Below, piece after piece: positions 36,610 through 45,536 of a DNA stretch of 64,000 nucleotides. The translations under genes were made by a program, and so were the position numbers. The stretch is from Acinetobacter sp. 10FS3-1. GTDB lineage: Bacteria; Pseudomonadota; Gammaproteobacteria; Pseudomonadales; Moraxellaceae. The notes beneath the pieces were generated by a model that searched no databases, was not told the origin of the DNA, and was given only the letters and a program-made list of their open reading frames with translations. Each line of letters starts with the position of its first letter. Positions within the stretch are counted from its first letter, which is position 1. The stretch lies in contig NZ_CP039145.1 in the NCBI RefSeq assembly GCF_013343215.1, positions 11,190-75,189 on the forward strand. Reading direction: 5' to 3'.

Positions 36610-37248
36610 TTATACTCCTAAAAACTCTTGAGCTATCCCTTCAATTTCTGCTTTTGCCTTAGGATCACTTGTTACTTCAAAAACAGATAAGCCATTTTCA
36701 TCTGCATCATCATAAACATTTCGATTTGTCGTGATGTGGTCTAATGCTTTTATTCCGAACGATACACAGGCTTCTTTAGCATCTAAAATTCGCTGTACTT
36801 GTGACGGTAATGTTGGGCATTGTGTAATGATTGCTCTTGCATTCAAATCTGGATTCACTGCTCGTGCCAGTTTTAATACTTGTTCCATATGATCCAAAGT
36901 CTTTAGATCTCTACGTTTAGGCCTAAAAGGCAAGAGCATATGTGTTGCTATAGTCATAGCAGAACGTAATGCTTCCGAATCTTGTCCACCAGCATCAATG
37001 ATAATATCTTCATATCTTTTTGATAAATCTTTTAAAACTTGACGAATATTGCCTGAAGCTTGTACAGATGGAATATTTTTTAAATCCTCATTCTCATCAC
37101 GTTCTTTAATCCAGTCAGTTGTTGTGCCTTGAGGATCTGCATCTAGAAGCAGAATATCTCTATTCTTTTCTTGTAAATAAACTGCTAAGTTTTGGGCAAG
37201 GCAGCTTTTACCAGCTCCGCCTTTTTCACCACCTACTAAAATAATCAT
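36610..37248 (-). CDS. parA: ParA-type partition ATPase
   Basis: The 212-residue protein has the deviant Walker A motif GGEKGGAGKSCLAQNLA at the very N-terminus and LLLDADPQGTTTDW as the A' motif; DIIIDAGGQDSEALRSA supplies Walker B. The short length and lack of an N-terminal DNA-binding domain fit the type Ib class. With the ribbon-helix-helix gene behind it, it forms a plasmid segregation module adjacent to the origin, on the opposite strand to rep. Confidence 0.92.
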   Translation of the reverse strand: MIILVGGEKGGAGKSCLAQNLAVYLQEKNRDILLLDADPQGTTTDWIKERDENEDLKNIPSVQASGNIRQVLKDLSKRYEDIIIDAGGQDSEALRSAMTIATHMLLPFRPKRRDLKTLDHMEQVLKLARAVNPDLNARAIITQCPTLPSQVQRILDAKEACVSFGIKALDHITTNRNVYDDADENGLSVFEVTSDPKAKAEIEGIAQEFLGV

Positions 37249-37275
37249 AAGTTATGTAAGTTACGTAATTTTGTT
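37249..37275. promoter_or_regulatory. Partition-type motif upstream of parA
   Basis: ATAAGTTATGTAAGTTACGTAA lies directly ahead of the parA start. The same words (AAGTTACATAAGTTATGTAACTT) form a palindromic core in each of the nine long repeats at 39511-41100. This suggests that the same protein regulates parA and binds the repeats. Confidence 0.55.
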
Positions 37276-37339
37276 GAAAATAATGTACAAGTTTCAATCT
37301 CATGAATCAACTATTGTGAAAAATAAAGTTAAAAAAAAG

Positions 37340-37443
37340 TTATCCACAAGTAATGTTCTTTTTTAATTTTATATATATTTTATAAATTTATATTTATAGA
37401 ACCTCTGAATGCCTTATGAAGTCTAGTTTTCAGAGGTTTTATA
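37340..37443. other. DnaA box and AT-rich segment of the replication origin
   Basis: TTATCCACA at 37340-37348 is a consensus DnaA box. It is followed by an almost pure A/T stretch (about 37350-37400) that could unwind, and then by the iterons. This is the standard order of an iteron-type plasmid origin. Confidence 0.75.
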
Positions 37444-37574
37444 TGGACGTTTTCCTGACAATAAGTGGACACTTTCCTTTATTTAAATGGACGTTTTCCT
37501 GACAATAAGTGGACGTTTTCCTTTATTTAAATGGACGTTTTCCTTTATTTAATGGACGTTTTCCTGGCATAAAT
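37444..37574 (+). repeat. Six iterons of the plasmid origin
   Basis: TGGACGTTTTCCT (once TGGACACTTTCCT) recurs at 37444, 37466, 37488, 37510, 37532 and 37553, at a spacing of 22 bp (the last 21 bp). The second half of the unit alternates between GACAATAAG and TTATTTAAA. These are binding sites for the Rep protein encoded just downstream. Confidence 0.9.
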
Positions 37575-37581
37575 AGATCTT

Positions 37582-37618
37582 CCATTAATGGACATTAAGT
37601 GTTAATGTCTATTAATGG
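37582..37618. promoter_or_regulatory. Inverted repeat ahead of rep (probable autoregulation site)
   Basis: CCATTAATGGACATTAA (37582-37598) and TTAATGTCTATTAATGG (37602-37618) form 17-bp arms with one mismatch around three bases. It lies between the iterons and the rep start and carries GGAC words like the iterons. Rep dimers commonly bind such a site to repress their own gene. Confidence 0.7.
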
Positions 37619-37640
37619 AATTTATTTCTTTAATCACAAT

Positions 37641-38588
37641 ATGGCAAATCTAATTTATAAAGACAATAACTTGATTGAAGCATCTTATGCATTGACTCTG
37701 TCTGAACAACGCTTAATTTTAGTTGCAATTATTGCAGCTAGGGAAATTGAAAAAGAGCTTACATCGGATACATTGCTAACAATACATGCGTCTGAATACA
37801 TGAAGCACTTTAATTTGGGTCGTCAAGCGGCCTATGAGGCTCTTCAGGGAGCGTGTGATAACTTATTTGAACGTAGACTCACCTATAAGGCCATAGATCC
37901 TGTTACAGGTAAGCCAGCGGTCTACAAAAGCCGTTGGGTATCAAAAGTTGGCTATGTTAAAGAAGCTGCATGTGCTCAACTAATTTTTGCTCCTGATATT
38001 TTACAGCTTTTTGTAAAACTTGAAGAAAAGTTTACTCGTTATGAATTAAAGCAAATTTCTCAATTATCTAGTGTATACGCTATACGGCTGTATGAACTTT
38101 TGATTAGATGGCGTAGCAAAGGCAAGCTATATATTAGTATGGTTGAATTGCGTGATAAGTTAGGTCTACTTGAAAATGAATATAAAACCATGGGAGATTT
38201 CAAAAAGCGTGTATTGACGGTTGCCATAGATCAAATTAATAAACTTACTGATATCGACGTAAGTTATGAGCAGAAAAAAGAAGGGAGAACAATTACACAT
38301 ATCGAATTTTCTTTTAATCAAAAAGCTTCCTTAATTGTTAGTGATAAGGTACTGGAACCTGCATATCAGCTGACACCAAAACAATCTATATTTTTCGCTC
38401 AAAAATTGTGTGACCTTATCAAATATCCCGAATTCGGGGGGAAATATGCCAATGTAGGCGAAGAGATCGAAGCGTTTAAAGAAAGGATTTCACTTGAACT
38501 CCTCGACCCTGAAAAGGTAAAAAAGTATTATTCTGATTTGTTAAAAGTGGGCTATAAAGAAAAATATAAATCAGAAAAGTTATCATAA
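37641..38588 (+). CDS. repB: Rep_3/RepB-family replication initiator
   Basis: The protein (315 residues from the chosen start) has the paired winged helices of the Rep_3 superfamily: NLIEASYALTLSEQRLILVAIIA at the N-terminus, SSVYAIRLYELLIRWRSKGK in the middle, and a second winged helix towards LTDIDVSYEQKKEGRTITHIEFSF. These match Acinetobacter plasmid RepB proteins. The frame is open from 37599, but that codon is inside the inverted repeat, so the ATG at 37641 (MANLIYKDNN) is taken. It binds the iterons and starts replication. It indicates that the window is part of a plasmid. Confidence 0.92.
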   Translation: MANLIYKDNNLIEASYALTLSEQRLILVAIIAAREIEKELTSDTLLTIHASEYMKHFNLGRQAAYEALQGACDNLFERRLTYKAIDPVTGKPAVYKSRWVSKVGYVKEAACAQLIFAPDILQLFVKLEEKFTRYELKQISQLSSVYAIRLYELLIRWRSKGKLYISMVELRDKLGLLENEYKTMGDFKKRVLTVAIDQINKLTDIDVSYEQKKEGRTITHIEFSFNQKASLIVSDKVLEPAYQLTPKQSIFFAQKLCDLIKYPEFGGKYANVGEEIEAFKERISLELLDPEKVKKYYSDLLKVGYKEKYKSEKLS

Positions 38589-38661
38589 CCTGAATAATAG
38601 AAATTTTTATTTTGAACACTACAAACCTATAGGAAAAATTTAGTCTGCCCTGGTAACCCTA

Positions 38662-39485
38662 GGGCGTGTCCTCATTTGAAGAATTGGTTTTAAATACTTA
38701 AAATCCTCCTTTGAGTTATTTTTATTTCTATATTTTCAATGGCACGTACTCTTCTTACCGATGATATCTGGCAGCAAATTCAAGATACTATGCGATTACA
38801 TGGTTGCTACCGTTCAAAGAATAGTAGAAATATCATGGAAGCGATCTTATGGAAACTGCGTACAGGCGCCACATGGCGTGATATTCCTCAAGAATTTTGT
38901 CCTTGGCAAACTGCTTATAATCGTTTTAATCGTTGGGCAAGCAAGGGATTGTGGAATAAATTTTTTTTAGATTACGAGGCGTCTTGGATCAAGAATGGGT
39001 ATTCATTGACGGAAGCTACATACGCGTGCATCAACATGCAAGTGGAGCTCGGAATGGTTTCGAAAGAGCAATTGGACAATCACGTGGTGGACGAACAACA
39101 AAAATACATCTTGCAACCGACGCGAATGGATTACCGATTGATTTTAAAATCACTGGGGGTGGCGTCCACGACAGTCAAGTTGCAAAACAACTGATTGATA
39201 CTGTAGGCGAGGCAACTTATCTCATTGCTGATAAGGGGTATGATGCTGAGCACATTAGAATATATGCCCAGAACAAGGATATGATTCCCATTATTCCATT
39301 GAGATCGAATAAGGTGTTTGATAAATATCTATATAAATTAAGACATTTAGTTGAAAATGTGTTTGCTAGATTGAAGCATTTCCGAGCGATTGCAACCCGA
39401 TTTGATAAGCTTGCACGAAATTACCAGTCTATGATTTACATTGCTTGCATGTTTATTTGGTGTAAAGCCAAATGAGGACACGCCC
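38662..39485 (+). mobile_element. IS5-family (IS427-type) element, 824 bp
   Basis: Perfect 17-bp inverted ends (GGGCGTGTCCTCATTTG and its complement) bound the element. A TA dinucleotide flanks both ends, the short target duplication expected for this group. It sits 73 bp after rep and has not disturbed any gene. Confidence 0.92.
38739..39475 (+). CDS. IS427-type transposase in two overlapping frames
   Basis: Frame A (38739-39194) begins MARTLLTDDIWQQIQ and holds the N-terminal domain with WRDIPQEFCPWQTAYNRF. Frame B (38984-39475) continues with EWVFIDGSYIRVHQHA (first Asp), GLPIDFKITGG, LIADKGYDAEHI (second Asp) and the C-terminal LVENVFARLKHFRAIATRFDK (Glu). The full protein needs a frameshift between the frames, which is normal for IS427-group elements. 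Both parts look intact. Confidence 0.88.
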
Positions 39486-39510
39486 TAGTTTTATAAACTG
39501 AAAATTATAT

Positions 39511-41100
39511 GTTCCACTAGTACGAAGAACTGATCTGGATTAATTTGCCAGAAAGATGAAATTATAAAGTTACATAACTTATGCAACTTACACAACTTAC
39601 GATCTTATGTAATCCTGAGTAGAGTGATGCGATCGAAACCTCTCCCGGTAATGCTTGTCAGGGATTTGTCCATATATGGAAGCGCAGCACTGAAAATTAC
39701 AGGTTCCACTAGTACGAAGAACTGATCTGGATTAATTAGCCAGGAAGATGAAATTATAAAGTTACATAAGTTATGTAACTTACACAACTTACAATCTTAT
39801 GTAATCCTGAGGAGAGTGATGCGATGGAAACCTCTCCCGGTAATGCTTGTCAGGGATTTGTCCATATATGGAATGCAGCACTGAAAATTACAGGTTCCAC
39901 TAGTACGAAGAACTGATCTGGATTAATTAGCCAGGAAGATGAAATTATAAAGTTACATAAGTTATGTAACTTACACAACTTACAATCTTATGTAATCCTG
40001 AGGAGAGTGATGCGATGGAAACCTCTCCCGGTAATGCTTGTCAGGGATTTGTCCATATATGGAATGCAGCACTGAAAATTACAGGTTCCACTAGTACGAA
40101 GAACTGATCTGGATTAATTAGCCAGGAAGATGAAATTATAAAGTTACATAAGTTATGTAACTTACACAACTTACAATCTTATGTAATCCTGAGGAGAGTG
40201 ATGCGATGGAAACCTCTCCCGGTAATGCTTGTCAGGGATTTGTCCATATATGGAATGCAGCACTGAAAATTACAGGTTCCACTAGTACGAAGAACTGATC
40301 TGGATTAATTAGCCAGGAAGATGAAATTATAAAGTTACATAAGTTATGTAACTTACACAACTTACAATCTTATGTAATCCTGAGGAGAGTGATGCGATCG
40401 AAACCTCTCCCGGTAATGCTTGTCAGGGATTTGTCCATATATGGAAGTGCAGCACTGAAAATTACAGGTTCCACTAGTACGAAGAACTGATCTGGATTAA
40501 TTAGCCAGGAAGATGAAATTATAAAGTTACATAAGTTATGTAACTTACACAACTTACAATCTTATGTAATCCTGAGGAGAGTGATGCGATGGAAACCTCC
40601 CGGTAATGCTTGTCAGGGATTTGTCCATATATGGAAGTGCAGCACTAAAATTACAGGTTCCACTAGTACGAAGAACTGATCTGGATTAATTAGCCAGGAA
40701 GATGAAATTATAAAGTTACATAAGTTATGTAACTTACACAACTTACAATCTTATGTAATCCTGAGGAGAGTGATGCGATGGAAACCTCCCGGTAATGCTT
40801 GTCAGGGATTTGTCCATATATGGAAGTGCAGCACTAAAATTACAGGTTCCACTAGTACGAAGAACTGATCTGGATTAATTAGCCAGGAAGATGAAATTAT
40901 AAAGTTACATAACTTACGCAATCCTGAGGAGAGTGATGCGATGGAAACCTCTCCCGGTAATGCTTGTCAGGGATTTGTCCATATATGGAAGCGCAGCACT
41001 GAAAATTACAGGTTCCACTAGTACGAAGAACTGCTCTGGATTGATTTGCCAGGAAGATGAAATTATAAAGTTACATAACTTATGAACTTATGAACTTATG
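39511..41100. repeat. Nine tandem copies of a ~191-bp repeat
   Basis: Units begin (GTTCCACTAGTACGAAG) at 39511, 39703, 39894, 40085, 40276, 40468, 40657, 40846 and 41012. Spacing is 189-192 bp except for one unit of 166 bp, and the last copy is partial. Inner copies are nearly identical. Each unit holds AAGTTACATAAGTTATGTAACTT, a near-palindrome also seen upstream of parA, and a conserved GGAGAGTGATGCGAT block. Short frames on both strands are by-products of the repetition. A partition centromere is the best guess; incompatibility or copy-control sites are alternatives. Confidence 0.9.
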
Positions 41101-41120
41101 ACTAGGTCTTAATTGAGAAG

Positions 41121-41280
41121 GGCTGTGTTGCACAAACCTAGCATCAAAAGCTTATTCAGCAATATAATTTCAAAATGAATAAGCCTGCCTCTAAAATCTA
41201 CCGTACAACCAATTGGTCATCCTATAACCGAGCCTTAATTAACCGAGGTAATATTTCCATTTGGTTTGATCCAAAGACTC
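41121..41280 (+). mobile_element. 5' fragment of a divergent IS5-family element
   Basis: The fragment begins GGCTGTGTTGCACAAACC and has an ATG at 41175 reading MNKPASKIYRTTNWSSYNRA, related to but distinct from the three IS5 copies elsewhere in this window. It is cut after 35 codons (...ISIWFDPKT) by the IS3-family element at 41281. Confidence 0.8.
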
Positions 41281-41368
41281 TGATGTGGTTCTAGGATTTT
41301 AGACCACGCCTATAAGTGATAATCTACTCCCCAATAAGCATGGGAAATACTTGTTTTTGGAGTCAACC

Positions 41369-41674
41369 ATGACACGAAGAAAACGTCGTAATCATTCAGC
41401 AGAGTTTAAAGTTAAAGTTGCTCTCGCAGCAATTAAAGGCGACCACACACTCGCTGAACTTTCTACTCAATTCGATTTACATCAAAACCAAATCATCGAT
41501 TGGAAAAATCAACTGCTTGAGCAATCAGTCAATATTTTTTCACGACCAACAGCACAACAAGAACCAGAGATTGACCTCAAAGCTCTACATGCCAAGATAG
41601 GACATCAGGCATTGCAAATTGATTTTTTAGAAGGTGCGCTCAGAAAAATAGGGCAGCTGAGCGGCAAAAAATGA
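41369..41674 (+). CDS. IS3-family transposase OrfA
   Basis: The protein (101 residues from the ATG with GGAGTC upstream) is a basic helix-turn-helix protein: MTRRKRRNHSAEFKVKVALA, then LAELSTQFDLHQNQIIDWKNQ, then a C-terminal leucine-zipper-like helix. Its stop overlaps the ATG of orfB (ATGA), typical of IS3 elements. Confidence 0.88.
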   Translation: MTRRKRRNHSAEFKVKVALAAIKGDHTLAELSTQFDLHQNQIIDWKNQLLEQSVNIFSRPTAQQEPEIDLKALHAKIGHQALQIDFLEGALRKIGQLSGKK

Positions 41675-42756
41675 TCGATAAGACCCATCAACTTTCGGTA
41701 CGACAACAATCGCAATTGATTCAAATCAATCGCAGTACGTTGTATTACAAGCCCAAAGAGATTTCATCAACTGATTTGAGTTGGATGCGTCTAATCGATG
41801 AAATTCATCTCGACTACCCATTTATGGGCAGTCGAATGATACGAGATATGCTACAGCGTCAAGGACATCAAATAGGTCGGCGTAAAGTCCGACGTTTAAT
41901 GCGCTTGATGGGAATACATGCCTTGTATCCAAAACCCAATACCAGTAAGCCTAATCTTGCACACCGTATTTTCCCATATCTGTTGAAAAACATGGTCATC
42001 GATCACTCTAATCAAGTCTGGTGTACAGATATCACGTACATTCCTATGGCTAAAGGCTTTGTCTATCTGTGTGCAATTATAGATTGGCATAGTCGTAAAG
42101 TACTGGCTCATCGAGTATCGATCAGTATGGAAACAGACTTTTGCATAGATGCGTTGCAAGAAGCAATTGTGAAATATGGTTGTCCAGAGGTGTTTAATAC
42201 AGACCAAGGCAGTCAATTCACAAGCGAGGCATTTTTGAATGAGTTAAAATTGCGAAATATCCGTATCAGTATGGATGGGAAAGGACGATGGATGGATAAT
42301 GTAATGATTGAGCGTTTATGGCGCAGCGTGAAGCATGAGGAAGTCTATTTGAAGGCTTACGATACGGTTAAACAAGCGAAACAATCAATTGCTGAATATT
42401 TGGATTTTTATAACATGATACGTCCTCATTCAAGTTTGAATAAGGCAACACCGGATGACCAAGGCAGTCAGTTTACCAGTGATGCATTTATTGATGTATT
42501 GAAATCAAATGGCATTCAAATCAGTATGGATGGTAAAGGTCGATGGGTTGATAATGTGATGGTTGAACGATTATGGCGGAGCGTTAAATATGAAGAGGTG
42601 TATCTCAAAGCCTACAGCAATGTTTTGGATGCGAAGAAGCAATTAAACGCATATTTTGAATTTTATAATTTGAAACGACCTCATTCGAGTCTGGACAAAA
42701 TGACTCCAGATGAGTTTTACTATGACCAGCTACCACAACAAAATAAGGTAGCTTAA
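41671..42756 (+). CDS. IS3-family transposase OrfB with a duplicated catalytic segment
   Basis: The 361-residue integrase-type protein has the first catalytic Asp in WCTDITYIPMAKGFVYLCAI. The part with the second Asp and the Glu occurs twice: TDQGSQFTSEAFLNELKLRN ... IERLWRSVKHEEVYLKAYD ... RPHSSLNKATPD, then again DDQGSQFTSDAFIDVLKSNG ... VERLWRSVKYEEVYLKAYS ... RPHSSLDKMTPDEFYY. The two halves are 85 residues apart and differ at many positions, so two different IS3 elements were joined in frame. Whether the protein is active is doubtful; normal OrfB proteins are 270-290 residues. Confidence 0.85.
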   Translation: MIDKTHQLSVRQQSQLIQINRSTLYYKPKEISSTDLSWMRLIDEIHLDYPFMGSRMIRDMLQRQGHQIGRRKVRRLMRLMGIHALYPKPNTSKPNLAHRIFPYLLKNMVIDHSNQVWCTDITYIPMAKGFVYLCAIIDWHSRKVLAHRVSISMETDFCIDALQEAIVKYGCPEVFNTDQGSQFTSEAFLNELKLRNIRISMDGKGRWMDNVMIERLWRSVKHEEVYLKAYDTVKQAKQSIAEYLDFYNMIRPHSSLNKATPDDQGSQFTSDAFIDVLKSNGIQISMDGKGRWVDNVMVERLWRSVKYEEVYLKAYSNVLDAKKQLNAYFEFYNLKRPHSSLDKMTPDEFYYDQLPQQNKVA

Positions 42757-42801
42757 CTAGAGCAGAGTATCACTTATAAATAAGCTTTTAGTTGTTCAAA
42801 C

Positions 42802-44220
42802 ATGTGGGACCACCTCTTAAGTAAACAGGTTGCTTTAGGTAGTTCTAAAACTATTGATGAAGCGGTTATCGCTGCAAAAGCGGCCTTTCCAGCATGGCGT
42901 AAAACGCCACCGATGAAACGCGCTAGAGTCATGTTCAAATTCAAAGAGCTATTAGAAAAAAATGCTGATGAAATTTGCAGGCTAATTGGCGAAGAGCATG
43001 GAAAAATTTCGCATGATGCCGTCGGTGAATTACAACGCGGTATCGAAAACGTTGAATATGCTTGTGGTGCACCAGAGTTATTAAAAGGCGAATATAGTCG
43101 TAATGCGGGTCCAGATATTGATTCTTGGAGTGAGTTTCATCCACTAGGAGTAGTGGCTGGCATCACCCCATTTAATTTTCCTGTTATGGTTCCTCTTTGG
43201 ATGTTTCCTATGGCTATCGTCTGTGGAAACACCTTTATTCTAAAGCCATCTGAACGTGATCCAAGTGCATCGCTGTTTATCGCAAAACTTTTAAAAGAGG
43301 CGGGTTTACCTGATGGTGTTCTTAACGTCGTTAACGGAGGTAAAGAGGCGGTTGATGCTCTATTACATCATTCAGATATTGAAGCTATAAGTTTTGTAGG
43401 ATCTACTCCAATTGCTGAGTATATCTACACTACAGCAACAGCCCAAGGTAAAAGATGTCAAGCTCTAGGCGGGGCAAAAAATCATGCAATCGTCATGCCT
43501 GATGCGGACCTAGATAATGTGGTCACTTCTCTATTAGGGGCTGCATTTGGCTCGTCAGGCGAACGTTGTATGGCTTTATCTGTTGCGGTAGCAGTAGGTG
43601 ATGATATTGCTGATAAAATGGTTGAAGCATTGCAGCCGGCAATACAGCAACTAAAACTAGGTGCTTATTCGGACAAAGAAAATGATTTTGGCCCTGTCAT
43701 TACTCAGGCTCATAAAACTAAAATTTTGGAGCATATCAAAAGTGCTGCAAACCAAGGAGCAAAAGTAATCATTGATGGTTCTAATGCGGCACCAGCAGGT
43801 CATGAGAAAGGGTTTTTCGTTGGTCCTACTCTGATAGACAATGTGACAAAAGAGATGGACAGTTATGATGCAGAAATTTTTGGTCCAGTGCTTCAAATTA
43901 TGCGTGTTCAGACAATGGAAGAAGCGATAGAGCTTATAAATGAACATGAGTATGGTAATGGAACGTGTATTTATACCCGAGATGGAGAAGCGGCTCGCTA
44001 TTTCGTTGATAATATCCAAGTCGGCATGGTTGGGGTAAATATCCCATTACCAGTGCCAGTAGCATCACAGAGCTTTGGAGGTTGGAAGCGCTCATTGTTC
44101 GGAGATCTATTTATGTATGGTCCAGACGGTGTAAGATTTTTTACTCGCCGAAAAACTGTTACTCAGCGTTGGCCTAGTGCAGCAATACGAGAAGAGAAGC
44201 AGTTTTCTATGCCAACATAA
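42802..44220 (+). pseudogene. 5'-truncated mmsA paralogue (semialdehyde dehydrogenase 2)
   Basis: From about 42815 the frame aligns with mmsA at 7129-8625 from its residue of about 31 to the end, with the catalytic SSGERCMALS, LGGAKNH and the C-terminal FGGWKRSLFGD retained. The first ~30 residues (substrate/NAD domain edge, GHFINGV...NPSTG) are lost. The only upstream ATG (42802) lies in the end of the IS3 element and would add MWDHL. The protein may or may not fold; it is listed as a pseudogene because the native start and promoter are gone. Confidence 0.8.
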
Positions 44221-44271
44221 AGCTCGTCTATATTAATCTCAGTTCGAAAGTCCACTAGGGTCTGTTGAGAA

Positions 44272-44658
44272 TTAACGTGAGTTAATGACGCTAGCACAAA
44301 GATAAATCATTGCGGAAAAACTTGAATCTGTTTTGTCACTACGCATGGCAATACGTTTGAATTCTTTCAATTTACAAAAATAATTTTCGATGAGATGTCG
44401 CCATTTATACATGCATTGATCAAATATACGCTGAATCTTACGATTAGATTTTGGTGGAATCACTGCCTTTGCACCTCGATCATTAAGTTCTTTTAGCAAC
44501 CAATCCGCATCAAATGCCTTATCTGCCAATAATGTTTGAAAATCCATATCTTCAATTAATGGCTTAACTTCAGCTAGGTCATGATATTGCCCAGGCATCA
44601 GGCGAAATTTAACTAAGTTCCCAAAACTGTCAGTCAAAGCTAGAATTTTTGTGGTCAT
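44272..44658 (-). CDS. IS427-type transposase, C-terminal frame
   Basis: The 128-residue frame carries LALTDSFGNLVKFRLMPGQ, the second Asp in LLADKAFDADWLL and the glutamate in HLIENYFCKLKEFKRIAMR. Together with the frame at 44655-45023 it forms one DDE transposase. Both parts look undamaged. Confidence 0.87.
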   Translation of the reverse strand: MTTKILALTDSFGNLVKFRLMPGQYHDLAEVKPLIEDMDFQTLLADKAFDADWLLKELNDRGAKAVIPPKSNRKIQRIFDQCMYKWRHLIENYFCKLKEFKRIAMRSDKTDSSFSAMIYLCASVINSR

Positions 44659-45023
44659 TCCACCTCTGGATTTTCCAATTGCCTGTGAATAGGTCCCCCT
44701 TTTGCACCTTGACCATGACGATGTACTTTTACAATAGTTCCGTCAATCATGGCATATTCCATATCAGTATCATCATTGACTGCTGCAAAAATATTTTCAA
44801 ATACACTCGCTTTTACCCAATCTCGATAGCGTTTAAAAATGGTATTCCATTTACCAAATTCAGGTGGTAAATCTCTCCATGGGCTACCTGTGCGTGCAAT
44901 CCACAATACGGCTTCAAGAAATAATCTATTATTTGTACCACTACGCCCACGGTCTGTAACTTTGCCTAGGCAGTGAGGCTCCATTTTTGCCCATTGGGCA
45001 TCAGTCAGTATGTATCTATCCAT
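44655..45023 (-). CDS. IS427-type transposase, N-terminal frame
   Basis: The 122-residue frame reads MDRYILTDAQWAKMEPHC, with the conserved TGSPWRDLPPEFGKWNTIFKRY block and the first catalytic Asp in YAMIDGTIVKVHRHGQGAKGG. It overlaps the second frame by four bases; a programmed frameshift joins them. Confidence 0.87.
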   Translation of the reverse strand: MDRYILTDAQWAKMEPHCLGKVTDRGRSGTNNRLFLEAVLWIARTGSPWRDLPPEFGKWNTIFKRYRDWVKASVFENIFAAVNDDTDMEYAMIDGTIVKVHRHGQGAKGGPIHRQLENPEVE

Positions 45024-45159
45024 TGAATAATTATAGATTTTTAATTATTGTTTGGCTAATTCTCAACAGACCCTAATACAAGTTTAAATAGAAACAGGAC
45101 CTCTTACATGGGCGAAATATAAAGTACAAGCGCTTAAGCCTCTAGATAATATTCTAATC

Positions 45160-45191
45160 AACCACCGCTCTTTAATTGAGACGGTGGTTTT
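45160..45191 (+). terminator. Terminator after the truncated mmsA/IS region
   Basis: AACCACCGCTC pairs with GAGACGGTGGTT (one bulge) and is followed by TTT. It separates the upstream remnants from the next operon. Confidence 0.7.
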
Positions 45192-45384
45192 CAAGTTGAA
45201 AAATATGCAAGACTAAAATCTTTACAGATTGTGCTGTTACAGTACCCACTGCTAATCTGATATCAGGCTTGATTGCTTATTACTAGTATTCTTTTAAATA
45301 TACTCTTAAAAACATACCTGCATAAACATATCTGAAGAATTCTCATTTAATAATTTGCTTATGGTGCCATTACACTAATAAGAA

Positions 45385-45453
45385 TTGACAAATCAAAATT
45401 ACTACGTTAAAAGTATACATAACGATAATCATCTTATCGTTATGTATACTTTT
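45385..45453 (+). promoter_or_regulatory. Promoter element and 45-bp palindrome ahead of the aldehyde dehydrogenase gene
   Basis: TTGACA at 45385-45390 is a consensus -35 box. Eighteen bases later a perfect inverted repeat with 20-bp arms begins: AAAAGTATACATAACGATAA (45409-45428), five bases, and its complement (45434-45453). The inner words resemble the operator at 4431-4455 in layout. It could be a repressor site, perhaps for IclR 2, or a terminator given the T-rich right arm. Confidence 0.6.
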
Positions 45454-45536
45454 TTATCTACGTCCTTTAATAAGCAATGTAGAAAATATTGCTGTAAACA
45501 GTATGGATACTGGGACAAAAACAAGAGGGAACGAGC

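Larger units (their letters stand above)
41281..42814 (+). mobile_element. IS3-family element with internal duplication (~1534 bp)
   Basis: The ends TGATGTGGTTCTAGG and (complement of) GGTGGTCCCACATG are imperfect inverted repeats; TATAAGTGATA occurs near both ends. Two frames for an IS3 transposase lie inside. No target duplication is present: the left flank is a broken IS5 and the right flank is a broken mmsA. The element therefore marks a deletion or recombination junction. It is about 255 bp longer than expected because part of orfB is duplicated. Confidence 0.8.
44258..45073 (-). mobile_element. IS5-family (IS427-type) element, 816 bp
   Basis: Inverted ends GGGTCTGTTGAGAATTA and its near complement TAATTCTCAACAGACCC-like right end bound the element, with TA on both flanks as the target duplication. 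It was inserted just downstream of the truncated mmsA and did not interrupt a gene. Confidence 0.88.

Noticed and set aside
39605..40552. Identical 60-codon minus-strand frames (MCKLHNLCNFIIS...) in the tandem repeats
   Set aside because: They exist only because the 191-bp unit is repeated; they have no ribosome site, and most other copies of the unit break the frame.
39511..41100. Tandem repeats as a possible CRISPR array
   Set aside because: Units are 189-192 bp and nearly identical along their whole length, with no variable spacers and no cas genes.
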